The notes below the pieces were generated by a model, which saw only the letters and a list, made by a program, of their open reading frames with translations, was not told the DNA's origin and did no database searches. DNA of 58,113 bases from Fimousia sp045616445. Lineage in GTDB: Bacteria > Bacillota > Clostridia > Lachnospirales > Lachnospiraceae. The DNA lies in NCBI GenBank assembly GCA_045616445.1, contig JAZLGR010000010.1, positions 1 through 58,113 of the forward strand, read 5' to 3'. Positions 16,756 through 25,324 of the stretch are shown here, piece by piece (within the stretch, counting starts at the first letter, position 1; every line of letters starts with the position of its first letter). Made by a program: the position numbers and the translations under genes.

Positions 16756-17535
16756 TTATTTACTATTTTTATCAAGCCACACTTTGGTTTCTTCTGCCCA
16801 GCTGTATTGTTCCATATATTCGCCCTGATACCAGGTACTCTTTGGATCTTCTAACCACTTGTAATAGTCACAATCCACCTTATCCATCTGGATATATAAA
16901 GAACCAGTGCTGTTGATGATGACATCATCACAGCCAAGGTCGCGGAACACATCCAGCAAATCTTTACGAAGATTTCGAACGTAGGATGCATGCTTGTCAT
17001 CTTCCCAGAGTACAGTCATGATGGACTTGGTATTACAGCTTGCGCCCTTCTGATCAACTAAATAAGCTAACATCTCTTTGGTACGCTTATAAGCGAATCT
17101 AGGAATCTTACCATCCACATATACATCAAACTTACCGAAGCACTTGATCTTCACGCGGCATTCACTTGCGCTTGATGCTGACTTATGTCGAAGCTGTTCC
17201 ATCTCTTTCTTCACTTTTTCCAAAGTAATTGGCTTTAATAAATATCCACTGGCACGCATATCAAATGCTTCTACCGCAGGTTCCTTATAAGCTGTGGTAT
17301 AAATCAGGTCAATGTCCGGATAAATGCTCTGGAGCAGTTTTCCGAGGGCAATCCCATCCACTTCCGGCATCTGTACATCCAAAAATGCCACATCAAATTT
17401 ATTCGTTCTTGCAAAGGATAATGCTTTTATGGATTCAGAGAATGGATGCACCTCCAGCTCTGGATCGTATTCATGAATAATCTCGACTAATAAGTCCAAA
17501 GACATTCTTTCGTCTTCAACAACTAAAACCTTCAT
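16756..17535 (-). CDS. Response regulator with SARP-like winged-helix output domain
   Basis: Protein of 259 residues. The receiver domain (1-120) has the acidic pocket VVEDER, the phospho-acceptor Asp in AFLDVQMPEVDG (about residue 54), a conserved Thr in DLIYTTAYKE and Lys in GYLLKPITLEKV. The output part (130-259) begins VKIKCFGKFDVYVDGK, typical of the OmpR-like fold of SARP/BTAD regulators, and ends WAEETKVWLDKNSK. It would bind DNA after phosphorylation. No histidine kinase gene is adjacent, so it is an orphan here. A 12-bp direct repeat upstream (17628-17670) is a candidate own operator. Confidence 0.88.
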   Translation of the reverse strand: MKVLVVEDERMSLDLLVEIIHEYDPELEVHPFSESIKALSFARTNKFDVAFLDVQMPEVDGIALGKLLQSIYPDIDLIYTTAYKEPAVEAFDMRASGYLLKPITLEKVKKEMEQLRHKSASSASECRVKIKCFGKFDVYVDGKIPRFAYKRTKEMLAYLVDQKGASCNTKSIMTVLWEDDKHASYVRNLRKDLLDVFRDLGCDDVIINSTGSLYIQMDKVDCDYYKWLEDPKSTWYQGEYMEQYSWAEETKVWLDKNSK

Positions 17536-17627
17536 CTTTTCACTCCCAACAATAAGTCACTAGATAGTCACTGTTTCTTTCTCATATATTATCATATTCA
17601 AGTTAAAATTCCAATAAAGAATTGATA

Positions 17628-17670
17628 TATGCATAGATTCCTATTATTTTGATAGTATTATGCATAGATT
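17628..17670. repeat. Two direct repeats TATGCATAGATT, 31 bp apart
   Basis: Identical 12-mers begin at 17628 and 17659, about 90-135 bases upstream of the response regulator start. The 31-bp pitch is three DNA turns, so both copies face the same side. SARP/OmpR-type regulators often bind direct repeats, so this is a candidate site for autoregulation or for control of the divergent short transcript. Confidence 0.55.
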
Positions 17671-17881
17671 TTTGTGGGTTAAATAACAAACTATCCCTTC
17701 AAATTCCTTTTTTCTGCTCTCTATGGAAATGGGCAATCGCTTTTCTGCTTGTTTTCGTCAGTTTGTTCGTTATTAATCTATCTTATCATAGGACTTATTC
17801 ATAAATCCAGTCCCAAAAATACCATAGATATTTCCAATAGTTATTACGTTATTTATATCTTTATATCTATAGATTCTGTGG

Positions 17882-17968
17882 TATAATAAAGACAGTTGAA
17901 ATAGAAATAAATCCATACATATACAACACACTTCAAAAATGCCAGGTTCTCTCTCCCTGGCGTTTTTT
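17882..17968 (+). ncRNA. Candidate small RNA with own promoter and terminator
   Basis: A TATAAT box at 17882-17887 is followed about 55 bases later by a hairpin (GCCAGG at 17941-17946, CCTGGC at 17956-17961) and six T. The transcript would be roughly 75 nt, starting near 17895. No ORF with a ribosome site lies inside. The -35 is poor (TTTATA at 16 bp). This stretch of the 0.9-kb gap between the response regulator and flotillin genes holds no other gene on the plus strand. Confidence 0.45.
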
Positions 17969-18005
17969 ACTTTAGATTAATAGATTATTGGGGGACAAAA
18001 AAATA

Positions 18006-18040
18006 GAGCCACTTGATATTTTTAAATAATCAAGTGGCTC
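18006..18040 (-). terminator. Strong terminator of the 18-kb short transcript
   Basis: GAGCCACTTGAT and ATCAAGTGGCTC form a nearly perfect stem around an A/T loop; on the minus strand it is followed by TATTTTTTT. It ends the unit that starts at the 18225-18253 promoter. Confidence 0.9.
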
Positions 18041-18041
18041 A

Positions 18042-18065
18042 TTAATTGTCAATTTGAAGTTTCAT
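18042..18065 (-). CDS. Seven-codon leader-like ORF
   Basis: ATG at 18065 lies eight bases after GGAAAGGAG and encodes MKLQIDN before TAA, directly before the terminator stem. The ribosome site is excellent, which is why it is listed, but a peptide this short could be a translated leader, the coupled end of a decayed gene, or chance. Confidence 0.3.
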   Translation of the reverse strand: MKLQIDN

Positions 18066-18066
18066 C

Positions 18067-18193
18067 TTATAACTCCTTTCCTAGATTTGGTTTTCGGTAA
18101 TCAATATTATGGCTTTCTATTCTGTTATATGACTTTGTAAAAAGTATGGCTAAATAAGTAAGAGAGATAAATAATGAAAAGTTATGTTCCCAT
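18067..18193 (-). pseudogene. Candidate small membrane peptide gene with a +1 disruption near its start
   Basis: An ATG at 18193 follows AAGGAGG by nine bases, but its frame stops after three codons. One G fewer in the GGG at codon 2 would give 42 residues, reading MEHNFSLFISLTYLAILF..., with one hydrophobic helix and a polar tail ending GKEL, stopping two bases before the next tiny ORF. Promoter, ribosome site and terminator are all strong, so the unit was or is a real small gene or RNA. A sequencing error in GGG would also explain it. Confidence 0.4.
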
Positions 18194-18224
18194 TGGATTG
18201 TTCCTCCTTGTTGTTTATGTCTTA

Positions 18225-18253
18225 ATTATAATCGCACTTCTCCTAAATGTCAA
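18225..18253 (-). promoter_or_regulatory. Consensus promoter of the 18-kb short transcript
   Basis: Perfect TTGACA (18248-18253) and TATAAT (18225-18230) on the minus strand with 17-bp spacing. Transcript length to the terminator would be about 220 nt. Confidence 0.85.
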
Positions 18254-18351
18254 CACCTATTTTTAGTTTTTTTATTTTATTTTTCATTATTATCTGAATA
18301 TTTCGCCCCAAAAATCATCAATATCAAAATATATAGTTTAACCACGCAAAA

Positions 18352-18379
18352 GGACCCAGGGCATCCAAACCCCAGGTCC
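18352..18379 (-). terminator. Probable terminator of the flotillin gene
   Basis: On the minus strand GGACC and GGTCC, with an inner GGG/CCC after two mismatches, form a GC-rich stem followed by TTTT. It lies about 40 bases after the flotillin stop. Confidence 0.65.
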
Positions 18380-18420
18380 CTCAAAGAAACATCTATCCTA
18401 ATACTCCCTGCATGCATCAG

Positions 18421-19947
18421 TTACTGCTGATCTTTTTCAGATCCATTTTCCAAAATCTTTGCTCCTAGCATACCGGAAAGAAGACTCTTTAAGTCGATTC
18501 CCATGGACTGTGTCAGACCTTCAGAAATCTGAGTCACATTGTTGATGAGATCGCTCTGAAGCTTTGCGGAATCTCCACCGTAGATATTGATCTTATCAAC
18601 CTTTGCATATCCTTCTGCAACACCTGCTGCAATTGCTGGAAGCTGTTCGAAGTAAACCTTTAATGCCTGTAACTGCATATCCTGTTTTGCAGCATCACCA
18701 TATGCTGCCATAGCTTCCGCTTTTTTCATAAGACCTTCTGCTTCAGCTTCGGCTTTTGCCTTGATTGCTTCTGCCTCTGCAATACCTTTGGCTCTGGTTG
18801 CCTCAGCTTCTGCAAGTCCGGCAGCTTTTACTGCTTCTGCTTCCTGTTCCTTTGCATATTTCTGCGCTTCTGCCAATGCTTTATTGGCCTGGGCTTTTTG
18901 TTCAGCTTCAAATTTTTCTGCTTCCGCCTTCTTCTGTCGTTCGAACAATTCTGCCTCGGACTGGCGCTGAATCTTGTAAAGTTCAGCTTCTGCTCTCTGC
19001 TGCTGCGCATATTTTTCAGCTTCTGCTGTCTTCTTAACTTCAGCCTCTAAGGTACGTTCCTTGATGCTGACTTCACGTTCCTTTAATTCAATTTCCTTTT
19101 CCTGCTTTGCCAGATTGGCTTCAGCTTTTGTGATTTCTAATGTTTTTCTCTGTTCTTCCTGCTTGATACCATAAGCAGCTTCTGCTTCAGCTTTTGCAAT
19201 ATCAGCCTGTCTCTTTAGTTCAGACTGTTTGATTTCAAGATCTGTCTGTTTCTGAGCGATATCAAGATCAGCTGCTACTCGTGCATCATTCTTTTCTTTA
19301 TCTGCAACGGACTGGTTGATATCAACTTCTTTTTTCGCATTGGCTGCTGCCTTTGCTGCATCTTTGGAAATCTGCTGGATGTTTTCCACACCAAGATTTT
19401 TGATGACACCGGCATTATCTGCATAGTTCTGAATATTGAATGTGATCAGCTTCAGACCCATGTCAGTTAAATTAGGAGTTACATTCTCTGTAACTTTTTC
19501 TGCAAATTCCTTCTTGTCCCCTTCGATTAAGTCTTTTAATTTGGTCTGGGAAATGATTTCTCGGATGTTGCCCTCTAACACTGGTGTTACAACTGCAACA
19601 ATCTGTTCTGTTGTCCATCCTAAAAATCTGGAGCAGGCTACATTCATGTTATCCGGATCGATACAAACATTGGCTACTGCATCAACCATGATATTAATCG
19701 CATCCTGAGTTGGAATCTCATCTCTTGATTTGAAATCAATGGATATATTCTCAAGAGACATGTAATCGACACGCTGTAAAATAGGAATCACGAAGCAAGC
19801 TTTGCCGATTACTGTTTTGGATCCGCCCGGACCGGTTACTACCATGGCCAGACTAGGCTGTGCCTTTTTGTAACATGCATTTAAAACAAAAGCAACAAGT
19901 GCTACGACAATAATAACTGGAATTAAAAAACCAATAATCTTAAACAT
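18421..19947 (-). CDS. Flotillin-family SPFH protein
   Basis: Protein of 508 residues from the ATG at 19947, seven bases after AGGAGG; an ATG six bases earlier sits too close to that site. One N-terminal hydrophobic helix (IIGFLIPVIIVVALVAFVL) anchors it, followed by the SPFH/band-7 domain (about 30-190) and a long Ala/Glu/Lys coiled coil (about 200-420) with many KAEAEA-like repeats. Length and order match FloT/YuaG-type flotillins, which organise membrane microdomains. No NfeD-like partner gene is adjacent. A TATAAT at 19988-19993 is the probable -10. Confidence 0.93.
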   Translation of the reverse strand: MFKIIGFLIPVIIVVALVAFVLNACYKKAQPSLAMVVTGPGGSKTVIGKACFVIPILQRVDYMSLENISIDFKSRDEIPTQDAINIMVDAVANVCIDPDNMNVACSRFLGWTTEQIVAVVTPVLEGNIREIISQTKLKDLIEGDKKEFAEKVTENVTPNLTDMGLKLITFNIQNYADNAGVIKNLGVENIQQISKDAAKAAANAKKEVDINQSVADKEKNDARVAADLDIAQKQTDLEIKQSELKRQADIAKAEAEAAYGIKQEEQRKTLEITKAEANLAKQEKEIELKEREVSIKERTLEAEVKKTAEAEKYAQQQRAEAELYKIQRQSEAELFERQKKAEAEKFEAEQKAQANKALAEAQKYAKEQEAEAVKAAGLAEAEATRAKGIAEAEAIKAKAEAEAEGLMKKAEAMAAYGDAAKQDMQLQALKVYFEQLPAIAAGVAEGYAKVDKINIYGGDSAKLQSDLINNVTQISEGLTQSMGIDLKSLLSGMLGAKILENGSEKDQQ

Positions 19948-20068
19948 ATTCATTCCTCCTGTATCTGTTGATTGATTTTATGGAATTATTATAGTCCCAA
20001 TATTGTCTCAAATATAGCTGCGACAGGTGCCAAATAGACCGCGATAAATTGGTATTTTAAGCGAAAAA

Positions 20069-20098
20069 AGGCTGCGACACTAAATAGCATCGCAGCCT
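20069..20098 (-). terminator. Terminator of the nicotinate phosphoribosyltransferase gene
   Basis: AGGCTGCGA and TCGCAGCCT make a perfect 9-bp stem; on the minus strand it is followed by TTTTT. It lies 37 bases after the stop codon. Confidence 0.9.
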
Positions 20099-20134
20099 GA
20101 TTCATTCTTATGTATTCTATTATTACAATTATAA

Positions 20135-21361
20135 TTACACTCTCAGAGAATTTCTCTTATCGTTTTCCATTCTCCACTTAATGCAGTAGGTCAGGTAATC
20201 TACATAGGCCTGATTTTTACACATGCCTTTTCCTGCAACGTCGGAAATCTTCGCAACGTCCATACCGTTACATAGGGTTGTCTTCATAACGATATTAAGT
20301 GCAGGTACTTTAGTGTCGTTGGCGATGTAAGTACCGATACCGAATGCAACTTTGGCTCTTCCATCAAAGTATCTCTTGATCATAGTAGCTTTCTCGAAGT
20401 TTAAGCTGTCACTGAAGAGTAATGTCTTTGTTTTAGGATCGATGCCAAGCTCTTCATAATGAGCGATCATCTTATCGCCCCATTCTAATGGATCGCCACT
20501 GTCATGACGAACACCAGAGAAGAGTGTTGCAAATGTTAACTGGAAATCTTCTAAGAAACAGTCTGTTGTGATACAGTCTGTAAGTGCTGTACCATTGAGG
20601 ATGCCGTATTCACGTACCCATGCATCAAGTGCATACCAGTTAGAGTATGCAGGATTGTGCTTGTGGTCACCCTGACCAGCACACATGATCCATTCATGAG
20701 CCATGGTACCAACTGGAGTAATGCCGTACTTCTTAGCAAGGTATACATTGGATGTACCAACGAATGTGGAATTCTTTAATTCTGGTGCATGCTTCTTTAA
20801 TTCGCAAACTGCGATTTCCTGAGCTTCGCCGGAGAGACGACGTCTCATACCAAATTCAGAGAATGCTGCAAGCTCGAATTCCCCTGCTTTTACTTTATTG
20901 ATTTTGTCTTCCAGACGTTCTTTAAAGCTTACTAAAAGTTCATCATAATCATAAGCCATACGGAAATATACTTCATTGACAATAGCAAGTGTAGGGATTT
21001 CGTACATGGATGTATTCAACCATGTGCCCTTCGCTTCAATGGAAAGTCCACACTCTGCATCTGTGGTAATTTCAAAGTCTTCATAACGTGGTTTCCATAA
21101 TCTTAAGAAGTCACAATAGGAGCCCTTGATCCACTTAATACTGTCAAGGTATGCTAATTCATCTTCTGTAAAACGAAGTTCAGAATACATCCAGATCTGG
21201 TGTTTGATTTCGTCTACCATCTCCTGTGTAAAATGTACGTCCTTGTTACGACACTTGAATGTCCATGTTGTTTTGTAATCGCTGTACTGATGATAGATTG
21301 CCTGTCCCATAGAGAACTTGTAAGCATCTGTTTCAAGTAAGCTTGTAATAATCGGTTTCAT
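20135..21361 (-). CDS. pncB: Nicotinate phosphoribosyltransferase
   Basis: Protein of 408 residues, usual length for the family. Landmarks are SLLETDAYKFSMGQAIYH at the start, SEFGMRRRLS (about residue 148), GTSNVYLAKKYGITPVGTMAHEW (about 180-200, with the catalytic-loop His) and RHDSGDPLEWGDK (about 280). It converts nicotinate and PRPP to nicotinate mononucleotide, first step of the Preiss-Handler route to NAD. GGAGAAAGAC precedes the ATG. Upstream lie a leader hairpin (21401-21437) and a palindrome (21498-21517) nearly identical to the one over the promoter of the PotD-like operon at 38.8 kb. Confidence 0.93.
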   Translation of the reverse strand: MKPIITSLLETDAYKFSMGQAIYHQYSDYKTTWTFKCRNKDVHFTQEMVDEIKHQIWMYSELRFTEDELAYLDSIKWIKGSYCDFLRLWKPRYEDFEITTDAECGLSIEAKGTWLNTSMYEIPTLAIVNEVYFRMAYDYDELLVSFKERLEDKINKVKAGEFELAAFSEFGMRRRLSGEAQEIAVCELKKHAPELKNSTFVGTSNVYLAKKYGITPVGTMAHEWIMCAGQGDHKHNPAYSNWYALDAWVREYGILNGTALTDCITTDCFLEDFQLTFATLFSGVRHDSGDPLEWGDKMIAHYEELGIDPKTKTLLFSDSLNFEKATMIKRYFDGRAKVAFGIGTYIANDTKVPALNIVMKTTLCNGMDVAKISDVAGKGMCKNQAYVDYLTYCIKWRMENDKRNSLRV

Positions 21362-21400
21362 GTCTTTCTCCTGTGTATATTATTTGCTTTTCTGATTTTC

Positions 21401-21437
21401 ACGACGAAGTGTACATGATACACTCCCATTTCGTTGT
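21401..21437 (-). promoter_or_regulatory. Leader hairpin of pncB
   Basis: An inner perfect repeat AGTGTA/TACACT (21408-21424) is nested in an outer ACAACGAA/TTCGTCGT pair with one mismatch, giving a 13-14 bp interrupted stem in the mRNA leader about 40 bases before the start codon. No U run follows, so it is not a terminator. It may be a protein or RNA regulatory element. Confidence 0.45.
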
Positions 21438-21497
21438 GAATTCTATTTTACCACAAAAAAGCAAAATGTACACACAAATTTATTGCATTATTTATTT

Positions 21498-21517
21498 ACA
21501 GGTGACAAGACACCTAT
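21498..21517. promoter_or_regulatory. Near-perfect palindrome upstream of pncB, NiaR-like candidate
   Basis: ACAGGTGACAAGACACCTAT differs from the perfect palindrome at 38781-38800 at two of 20 positions. It overlaps the stop codon of the upstream secreted-protein gene and lies 137-156 bases before pncB. Read on the minus strand its centre contains TTGTCA, which could be the -35 of a pncB promoter, as TTGACA is in the other copy. Confidence 0.6.
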
Positions 21518-22155
21518 TTTTTGCCCTTAATCACTAATTTCTTATAATTATCCATGTTAAGCTTCTTCATATTGCTGTCGTTGATGGCGTGCATCTGTGG
21601 ACCGCTGATTTCACGAAGTGGATATTTCTTCTTTGTCTTCTTGATGCTACTGTTAAATGCCTTCTTGGACACTTTTTTCTTGCCAATTAAGTATTTTGCT
21701 TTGCTCTTGCTGAAGTCTGCTGTGTACTTCTTATAAACAGTCTTCTTGGTATTGCTCTTGGACCATTTGTAGAATACGTCAACCTGGCCAAAACCGTTGA
21801 TATAAGCAGAATTTAAAGTCACGCCCTTCTTATAGGAATAGATAAATCTGCCAAAATCGCTTCCTGCGTATTTCATCTTGCGAACCTTACCGCCGGAATA
21901 TGTGAATACTTCCGGTACGGATACATGGCCAGTATAGGTGCTTCCTACAACCAGTTCAGGCACGCTGTCTTTGTCAATATAGACAAGGCAGAATGTGAAT
22001 CCGTTAAGATGTGCGTAGTCTTTCTTCAATAATTTCTGATATCCTGCTAATGCTTTGGATGTTTTGGATGCTGCAGATACTTCTGCTGGCACAGTTAAGG
22101 CAAGCACCAATACCATAGTTAATACAAGGCTCACCATCTTCAATGTTTTTTTCAT
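21514..22155 (-). CDS. Secreted hypothetical protein, Lys/Tyr-rich
   Basis: Protein of 213 residues with a signal peptide (MKKTLKMVSLVLTMVLVLAL, predicted cut after EVSA). The mature part has an FG-GAP-like acidic motif (YIDKDSVPELVVGSTYTG, about residues 60-77) and then a very basic region rich in KK pairs and Tyr. Such proteins are frequent in Lachnospiraceae and are probably wall-associated. Its ATG overlaps the PfkB stop codon by four bases (ATGA), so the two are coupled, although the ribosome site for this ORF is inside the kinase end. No function is proposed. Confidence 0.75.
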   Translation of the reverse strand: MKKTLKMVSLVLTMVLVLALTVPAEVSAASKTSKALAGYQKLLKKDYAHLNGFTFCLVYIDKDSVPELVVGSTYTGHVSVPEVFTYSGGKVRKMKYAGSDFGRFIYSYKKGVTLNSAYINGFGQVDVFYKWSKSNTKKTVYKKYTADFSKSKAKYLIGKKKVSKKAFNSSIKKTKKKYPLREISGPQMHAINDSNMKKLNMDNYKKLVIKGKK

Positions 22156-23099
22156 CTGAAATCTCCTTTCATTTCTATGATGCGTTCAATATCCTCTTTA
22201 TTCTTTACTCCGCTGGTCGCACCCACCGCCTGAACGCTCACTGCGGCACATGCAGTTCCGAAGCGGCAGCACTCATACAGGGATTTCCCGTCTAAGAGCG
22301 CTGTAATAAATCCTGCAACGAAGTTGTCTCCTGCCCCTGTGGAATCCACGGCATCCACCTTCATTGCCGGCATTTTGAATGTCTCCGTCTCACCGTTCAC
22401 ATAGAGGCCATCCGGACCGGTTTTGATGATGACATTCTTCACGCCATAGGATTTTAATTTCTCTGCCATTCTGGCATATTCTGTTTCGCTGGTATAATTG
22501 CCCGCCTCCACTTCATTCGGGAAGAAATAGTCGATCAGCGGCAGGATCTCTTTGATATCCTCAAGATCGATCTGTCGGTAGTTGGCAAGCTTTGTATCCG
22601 CACAAAGGATTGCGCCATGTTTCTTTGCCTTCTTTGCAAGGGCAATGACTACCTCCGGTCTGTCTAACGGTGCCCGAAAGAGGCTGGCAAATGTTACCAC
22701 CTTTGTTTTCGGCATACGGCTCACATCTACCACGTAGTCACCCAGCATGGTTGCATCACAGTTAACAGAACTTCTGGATCCATCCTTTCCAACCATCAGA
22801 TTGGCCACCGGTGTGCTGATCGTTGGATCCACACTGATCAAACTGGTATCCACACCTTCCTTCTCAAGCTCTGAAAGAATGAGTCTGCCTGCCACGTCGT
22901 CACCAACGCCGCCCATGACAGATACATGCGCCCCCAGTCTTGACAAGATAATGGATTCGTTCACCGCATCTCCGCCGGTGCTTAACCCGATGGATGCAGC
23001 GCGATATACATTCTTTTTATAAGGGTCTTCTTCCCTTCCACGGGTGATACAGTCGATGACTGCCTGCCCGATACACAAAATATCTGAATTTATAAACAT
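22152..23099 (-). CDS. PfkB-family carbohydrate kinase
   Basis: Protein of 315 residues with the ribokinase fold. The N-terminal signature is in GLSTGGDAVNESIILSRLG (about residues 35-53), and the C-terminal ATP/active-site motif is DSTGAGDNFVAGF (about residues 252-264), with Asp as catalytic base. It phosphorylates a sugar or nucleoside; the exact substrate is not readable, since fructokinase, ribokinase and nucleoside kinase branches all share these motifs. It is coupled to the secreted-protein gene by a four-base overlap. Confidence 0.9.
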   Translation of the reverse strand: MFINSDILCIGQAVIDCITRGREEDPYKKNVYRAASIGLSTGGDAVNESIILSRLGAHVSVMGGVGDDVAGRLILSELEKEGVDTSLISVDPTISTPVANLMVGKDGSRSSVNCDATMLGDYVVDVSRMPKTKVVTFASLFRAPLDRPEVVIALAKKAKKHGAILCADTKLANYRQIDLEDIKEILPLIDYFFPNEVEAGNYTSETEYARMAEKLKSYGVKNVIIKTGPDGLYVNGETETFKMPAMKVDAVDSTGAGDNFVAGFITALLDGKSLYECCRFGTACAAVSVQAVGATSGVKNKEDIERIIEMKGDFR

Positions 23100-23218
23100 G
23101 TAACAATACCGTCCTACTTATTTCATATGTTTATTCTATCATATTTGCAATAATGAAAGAAGAATAATTGATGAGAGGATTGAAAGTATGAAGAAGAAAT
23201 TCCCTCGTATATCAAAAA

Positions 23219-23251
23219 AACTGCCATACTTGTAAATAAAGTATGACAGTT
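23219..23251 (-). terminator. Terminator of purA
   Basis: AACTGTCATACTT and AAGTATGGCAGTT on the minus strand form a 13-bp stem with one wobble, followed by seven T. Confidence 0.9.
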
Positions 23252-23314
23252 TAATGACTTTTTATATATTGATTTTTCTATATAACGCTCTGCTCTATAC
23301 AGATTTCTGCGCTA

Positions 23315-24589
23315 TTATTTTTCGCGTACGATCATGTTCTCACGATCAGCACCAGTACCGATTAACTTAACAAATGTACCTGTATAATCTTCAATGAACT
23401 TCACGTATTCCTGAGCTGCTTCTGGAAGTTCTTCAAATGTCTTGCATTTGGAAACATCTCCGAAGTTACCTTTGAATTCTTTGTAAATTGGTTTTGCTGC
23501 TGCAAGAAACTGTTCGTTTGTGGAGAAGTCTTCTGTGATTTCGCCGTTCACATCGTATGCCACACAAGCTTTGAATGTGTCGAACTTACCAATTGTATCT
23601 AAGTGGTTTAAATTGATGTAATTTACACCATTTAAGTCGATGGCATATCTTAAAGCAACTAAGTCTAACCATCCACATCTTCTTGGACGTTTTGTAACGG
23701 TACCATATTCATGTCCTAATTCACGGATACGGTCGCCAACTTCGTCAAATAATTCTGTTACATAAGGGCCTTCGCCAACACGGGAGGAGTATGCTTTGAT
23801 GGAGCCGTATACATCTCCGATATCTCTAGCTGCGATACCTGTACCTGTGATGATACCACCGATGGTTGGGTTGGAGGATGTAACATATGGATAAGAACCA
23901 AAGTCGATGTCAAGAAGTGTAGCCTGAGCACCTTCTACAACCACGAATTTGTCTTCTCTTAAATACTTGTGGATTAATGTGATGGTATCACATACGTATG
24001 GTTTTAATTTTGCTGCATATTCTTTGTATGTTGCAACAACTTCTGCTGTATCAACAGTAGGTTCGCCTGCAAATGCTAACTGTTCGTTCTTTACGTTACA
24101 AAGATGTGTAAGAACTTCTTCGAAGTTATCTTTGTACATATCTTCGAAACGGATACCACAACGTTCGAATTTATCACAGTATGCTGGGCCGATACCATTC
24201 TTTGTTGTACCGATCTTGTTTGCACGTTTGTTTTCAAGCATCACATCAAGATTCATGTGATATGGCATGATGACATGTGCTTTGTCACTGATCTTTAAGA
24301 ATTTATCTACATCGATTCCGTTGGATTTGAGCATCTCGATTTCGCCAAGAAGTACTTCTGGGTTTAATACAACACCATTACCGATGACTGCGATTGTCTT
24401 ATTGGAAAGGATCCCGGATGGGATTAATCTCATAGCGAATTTCACACCGTCAACCACGATTGTGTGACCTGCATTATTACCACCTGTTGCACGTACAGAA
24501 ACATCTGCGAACTGTGCAAGGTAATCTGTTGTACGTCCCTTACCTTCATCTCCGTAGAAACAACCAATTACTACACTTGCTTTTGACAT
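23315..24589 (-). CDS. purA: Adenylosuccinate synthetase
   Basis: Protein of 424 residues from MSKASVVIGCFYGDEGKGR; the ATG follows AAAGGGGA. Another ATG 18 bases upstream lacks a site. The GTP-binding P-loop variant GDEGKGR (about residues 12-18), GNNAGHTI with the catalytic His (about 38-45), the IMP-site GTTKNGIGPAY (about 126-136) and ITGTGIAARDIG are all present. It joins IMP and aspartate using GTP, first committed step to AMP. It is monocistronic with a terminator. No purine riboswitch or PurR-type leader is visible upstream (24590-24790 shows nothing recognisable). Confidence 0.97.
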   Translation of the reverse strand: MSKASVVIGCFYGDEGKGRTTDYLAQFADVSVRATGGNNAGHTIVVDGVKFAMRLIPSGILSNKTIAVIGNGVVLNPEVLLGEIEMLKSNGIDVDKFLKISDKAHVIMPYHMNLDVMLENKRANKIGTTKNGIGPAYCDKFERCGIRFEDMYKDNFEEVLTHLCNVKNEQLAFAGEPTVDTAEVVATYKEYAAKLKPYVCDTITLIHKYLREDKFVVVEGAQATLLDIDFGSYPYVTSSNPTIGGIITGTGIAARDIGDVYGSIKAYSSRVGEGPYVTELFDEVGDRIRELGHEYGTVTKRPRRCGWLDLVALRYAIDLNGVNYINLNHLDTIGKFDTFKACVAYDVNGEITEDFSTNEQFLAAAKPIYKEFKGNFGDVSKCKTFEELPEAAQEYVKFIEDYTGTFVKLIGTGADRENMIVREK

Positions 24590-24792
24590 AATTATGTCCC
24601 CTTTCATCTATTAACTGCTGCTAAGAACATTCATTCCTATTTTATCCACGTGTTATGCATAATTTTAGGCATACACAATATATACTATCATATAATTTTG
24701 CTATTTGAAACAACTTTTTTCAAAACGCATTATTAATCTACCACACTAAAGTGAAATTGATGTTTATTCATCCTGCAAATGTAACTAAAAAA

Positions 24793-24816
24793 GGCTCCGC
24801 ACTTTCGTGCGAAGCC
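24793..24816 (-). terminator. Terminator of the coiled-coil protein gene
   Basis: GGCTTCGCAC and GTGCGGAGCC pair around a GAAA tetraloop on the minus strand, followed by six T: a textbook intrinsic terminator. Confidence 0.92.
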
Positions 24817-24871
24817 GATTATAATCATCACTGTCAAAGATCATCTACATCAGATGTCCTCTACGCAACGT

Positions 24872-25324
24872 TTATTTATAACCGAAGCATTCTTCGATGT
24901 AGATATCTGTTACCTTTTCAAATAATTTTTCCAGATTTTCTACCGTTTCCTTTAATACAGCCATAGTCTGTGGATCCATCGCTTTCATCTTACAAAGAGT
25001 ATTCTTAAGGAACATCTCTGTGATTTCACTATCGATACATCTTACAAAACCACCATCTAAGAGAAGCTTGTCATTCTCCATCTTTACTTCGATCATCTTG
25101 TTCTTTAAGTCTTTGATCTGAAGCTGTAACCATTCACCCTGTTCAATAGCATCGTTAGAATCGAAGTATCTGAATACATCCTGGGATGTTTCTTTTTCTT
25201 TATCTGCTCTGGCTTCATCATAGTAAACCTGCATGTTTTTTGCGATTTCAAGAGCTCTCTTGCCATAATTTACTGCGTCATGCAGATTCTGAAGCTGCAT
25301 CTTGTAATAATAATCCATTGTCAT
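24872..25324 (-). CDS. Hypothetical coiled-coil protein
   Basis: Protein of 150 residues, predicted almost wholly helical, with heptad-like stretches (QLQIKDLKNKMIEVKMENDKL, about residues 68-88) and acidic/basic balance typical of a cytosolic coiled coil. No signal peptide or known domain is recognised. The ATG is ten bases after GGAGG. It is a single gene with its own terminator, divergent from the HTH gene at 25668. Confidence 0.7.
   Translation of the reverse strand: MTMDYYYKMQLQNLHDAVNYGKRALEIAKNMQVYYDEARADKEKETSQDVFRYFDSNDAIEQGEWLQLQIKDLKNKMIEVKMENDKLLLDGGFVRCIDSEITEMFLKNTLCKMKAMDPQTMAVLKETVENLEKLFEKVTDIYIEECFGYK

Noticed and set aside
18761..19037. Plus-strand ORFs opposite the flotillin coiled coil
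   Set aside because: They arise from the Ala/Glu-rich codons of flotillin and lack start signals.
20020..20045. Third copy of the 20-bp palindrome (GACAGGTGCC) upstream of flotillin
   Set aside because: Only one half-site resembles it; the other arm is absent.
24590..24790. Purine riboswitch before purA
   Set aside because: No conserved loop sequences or terminator pair were found in the leader.
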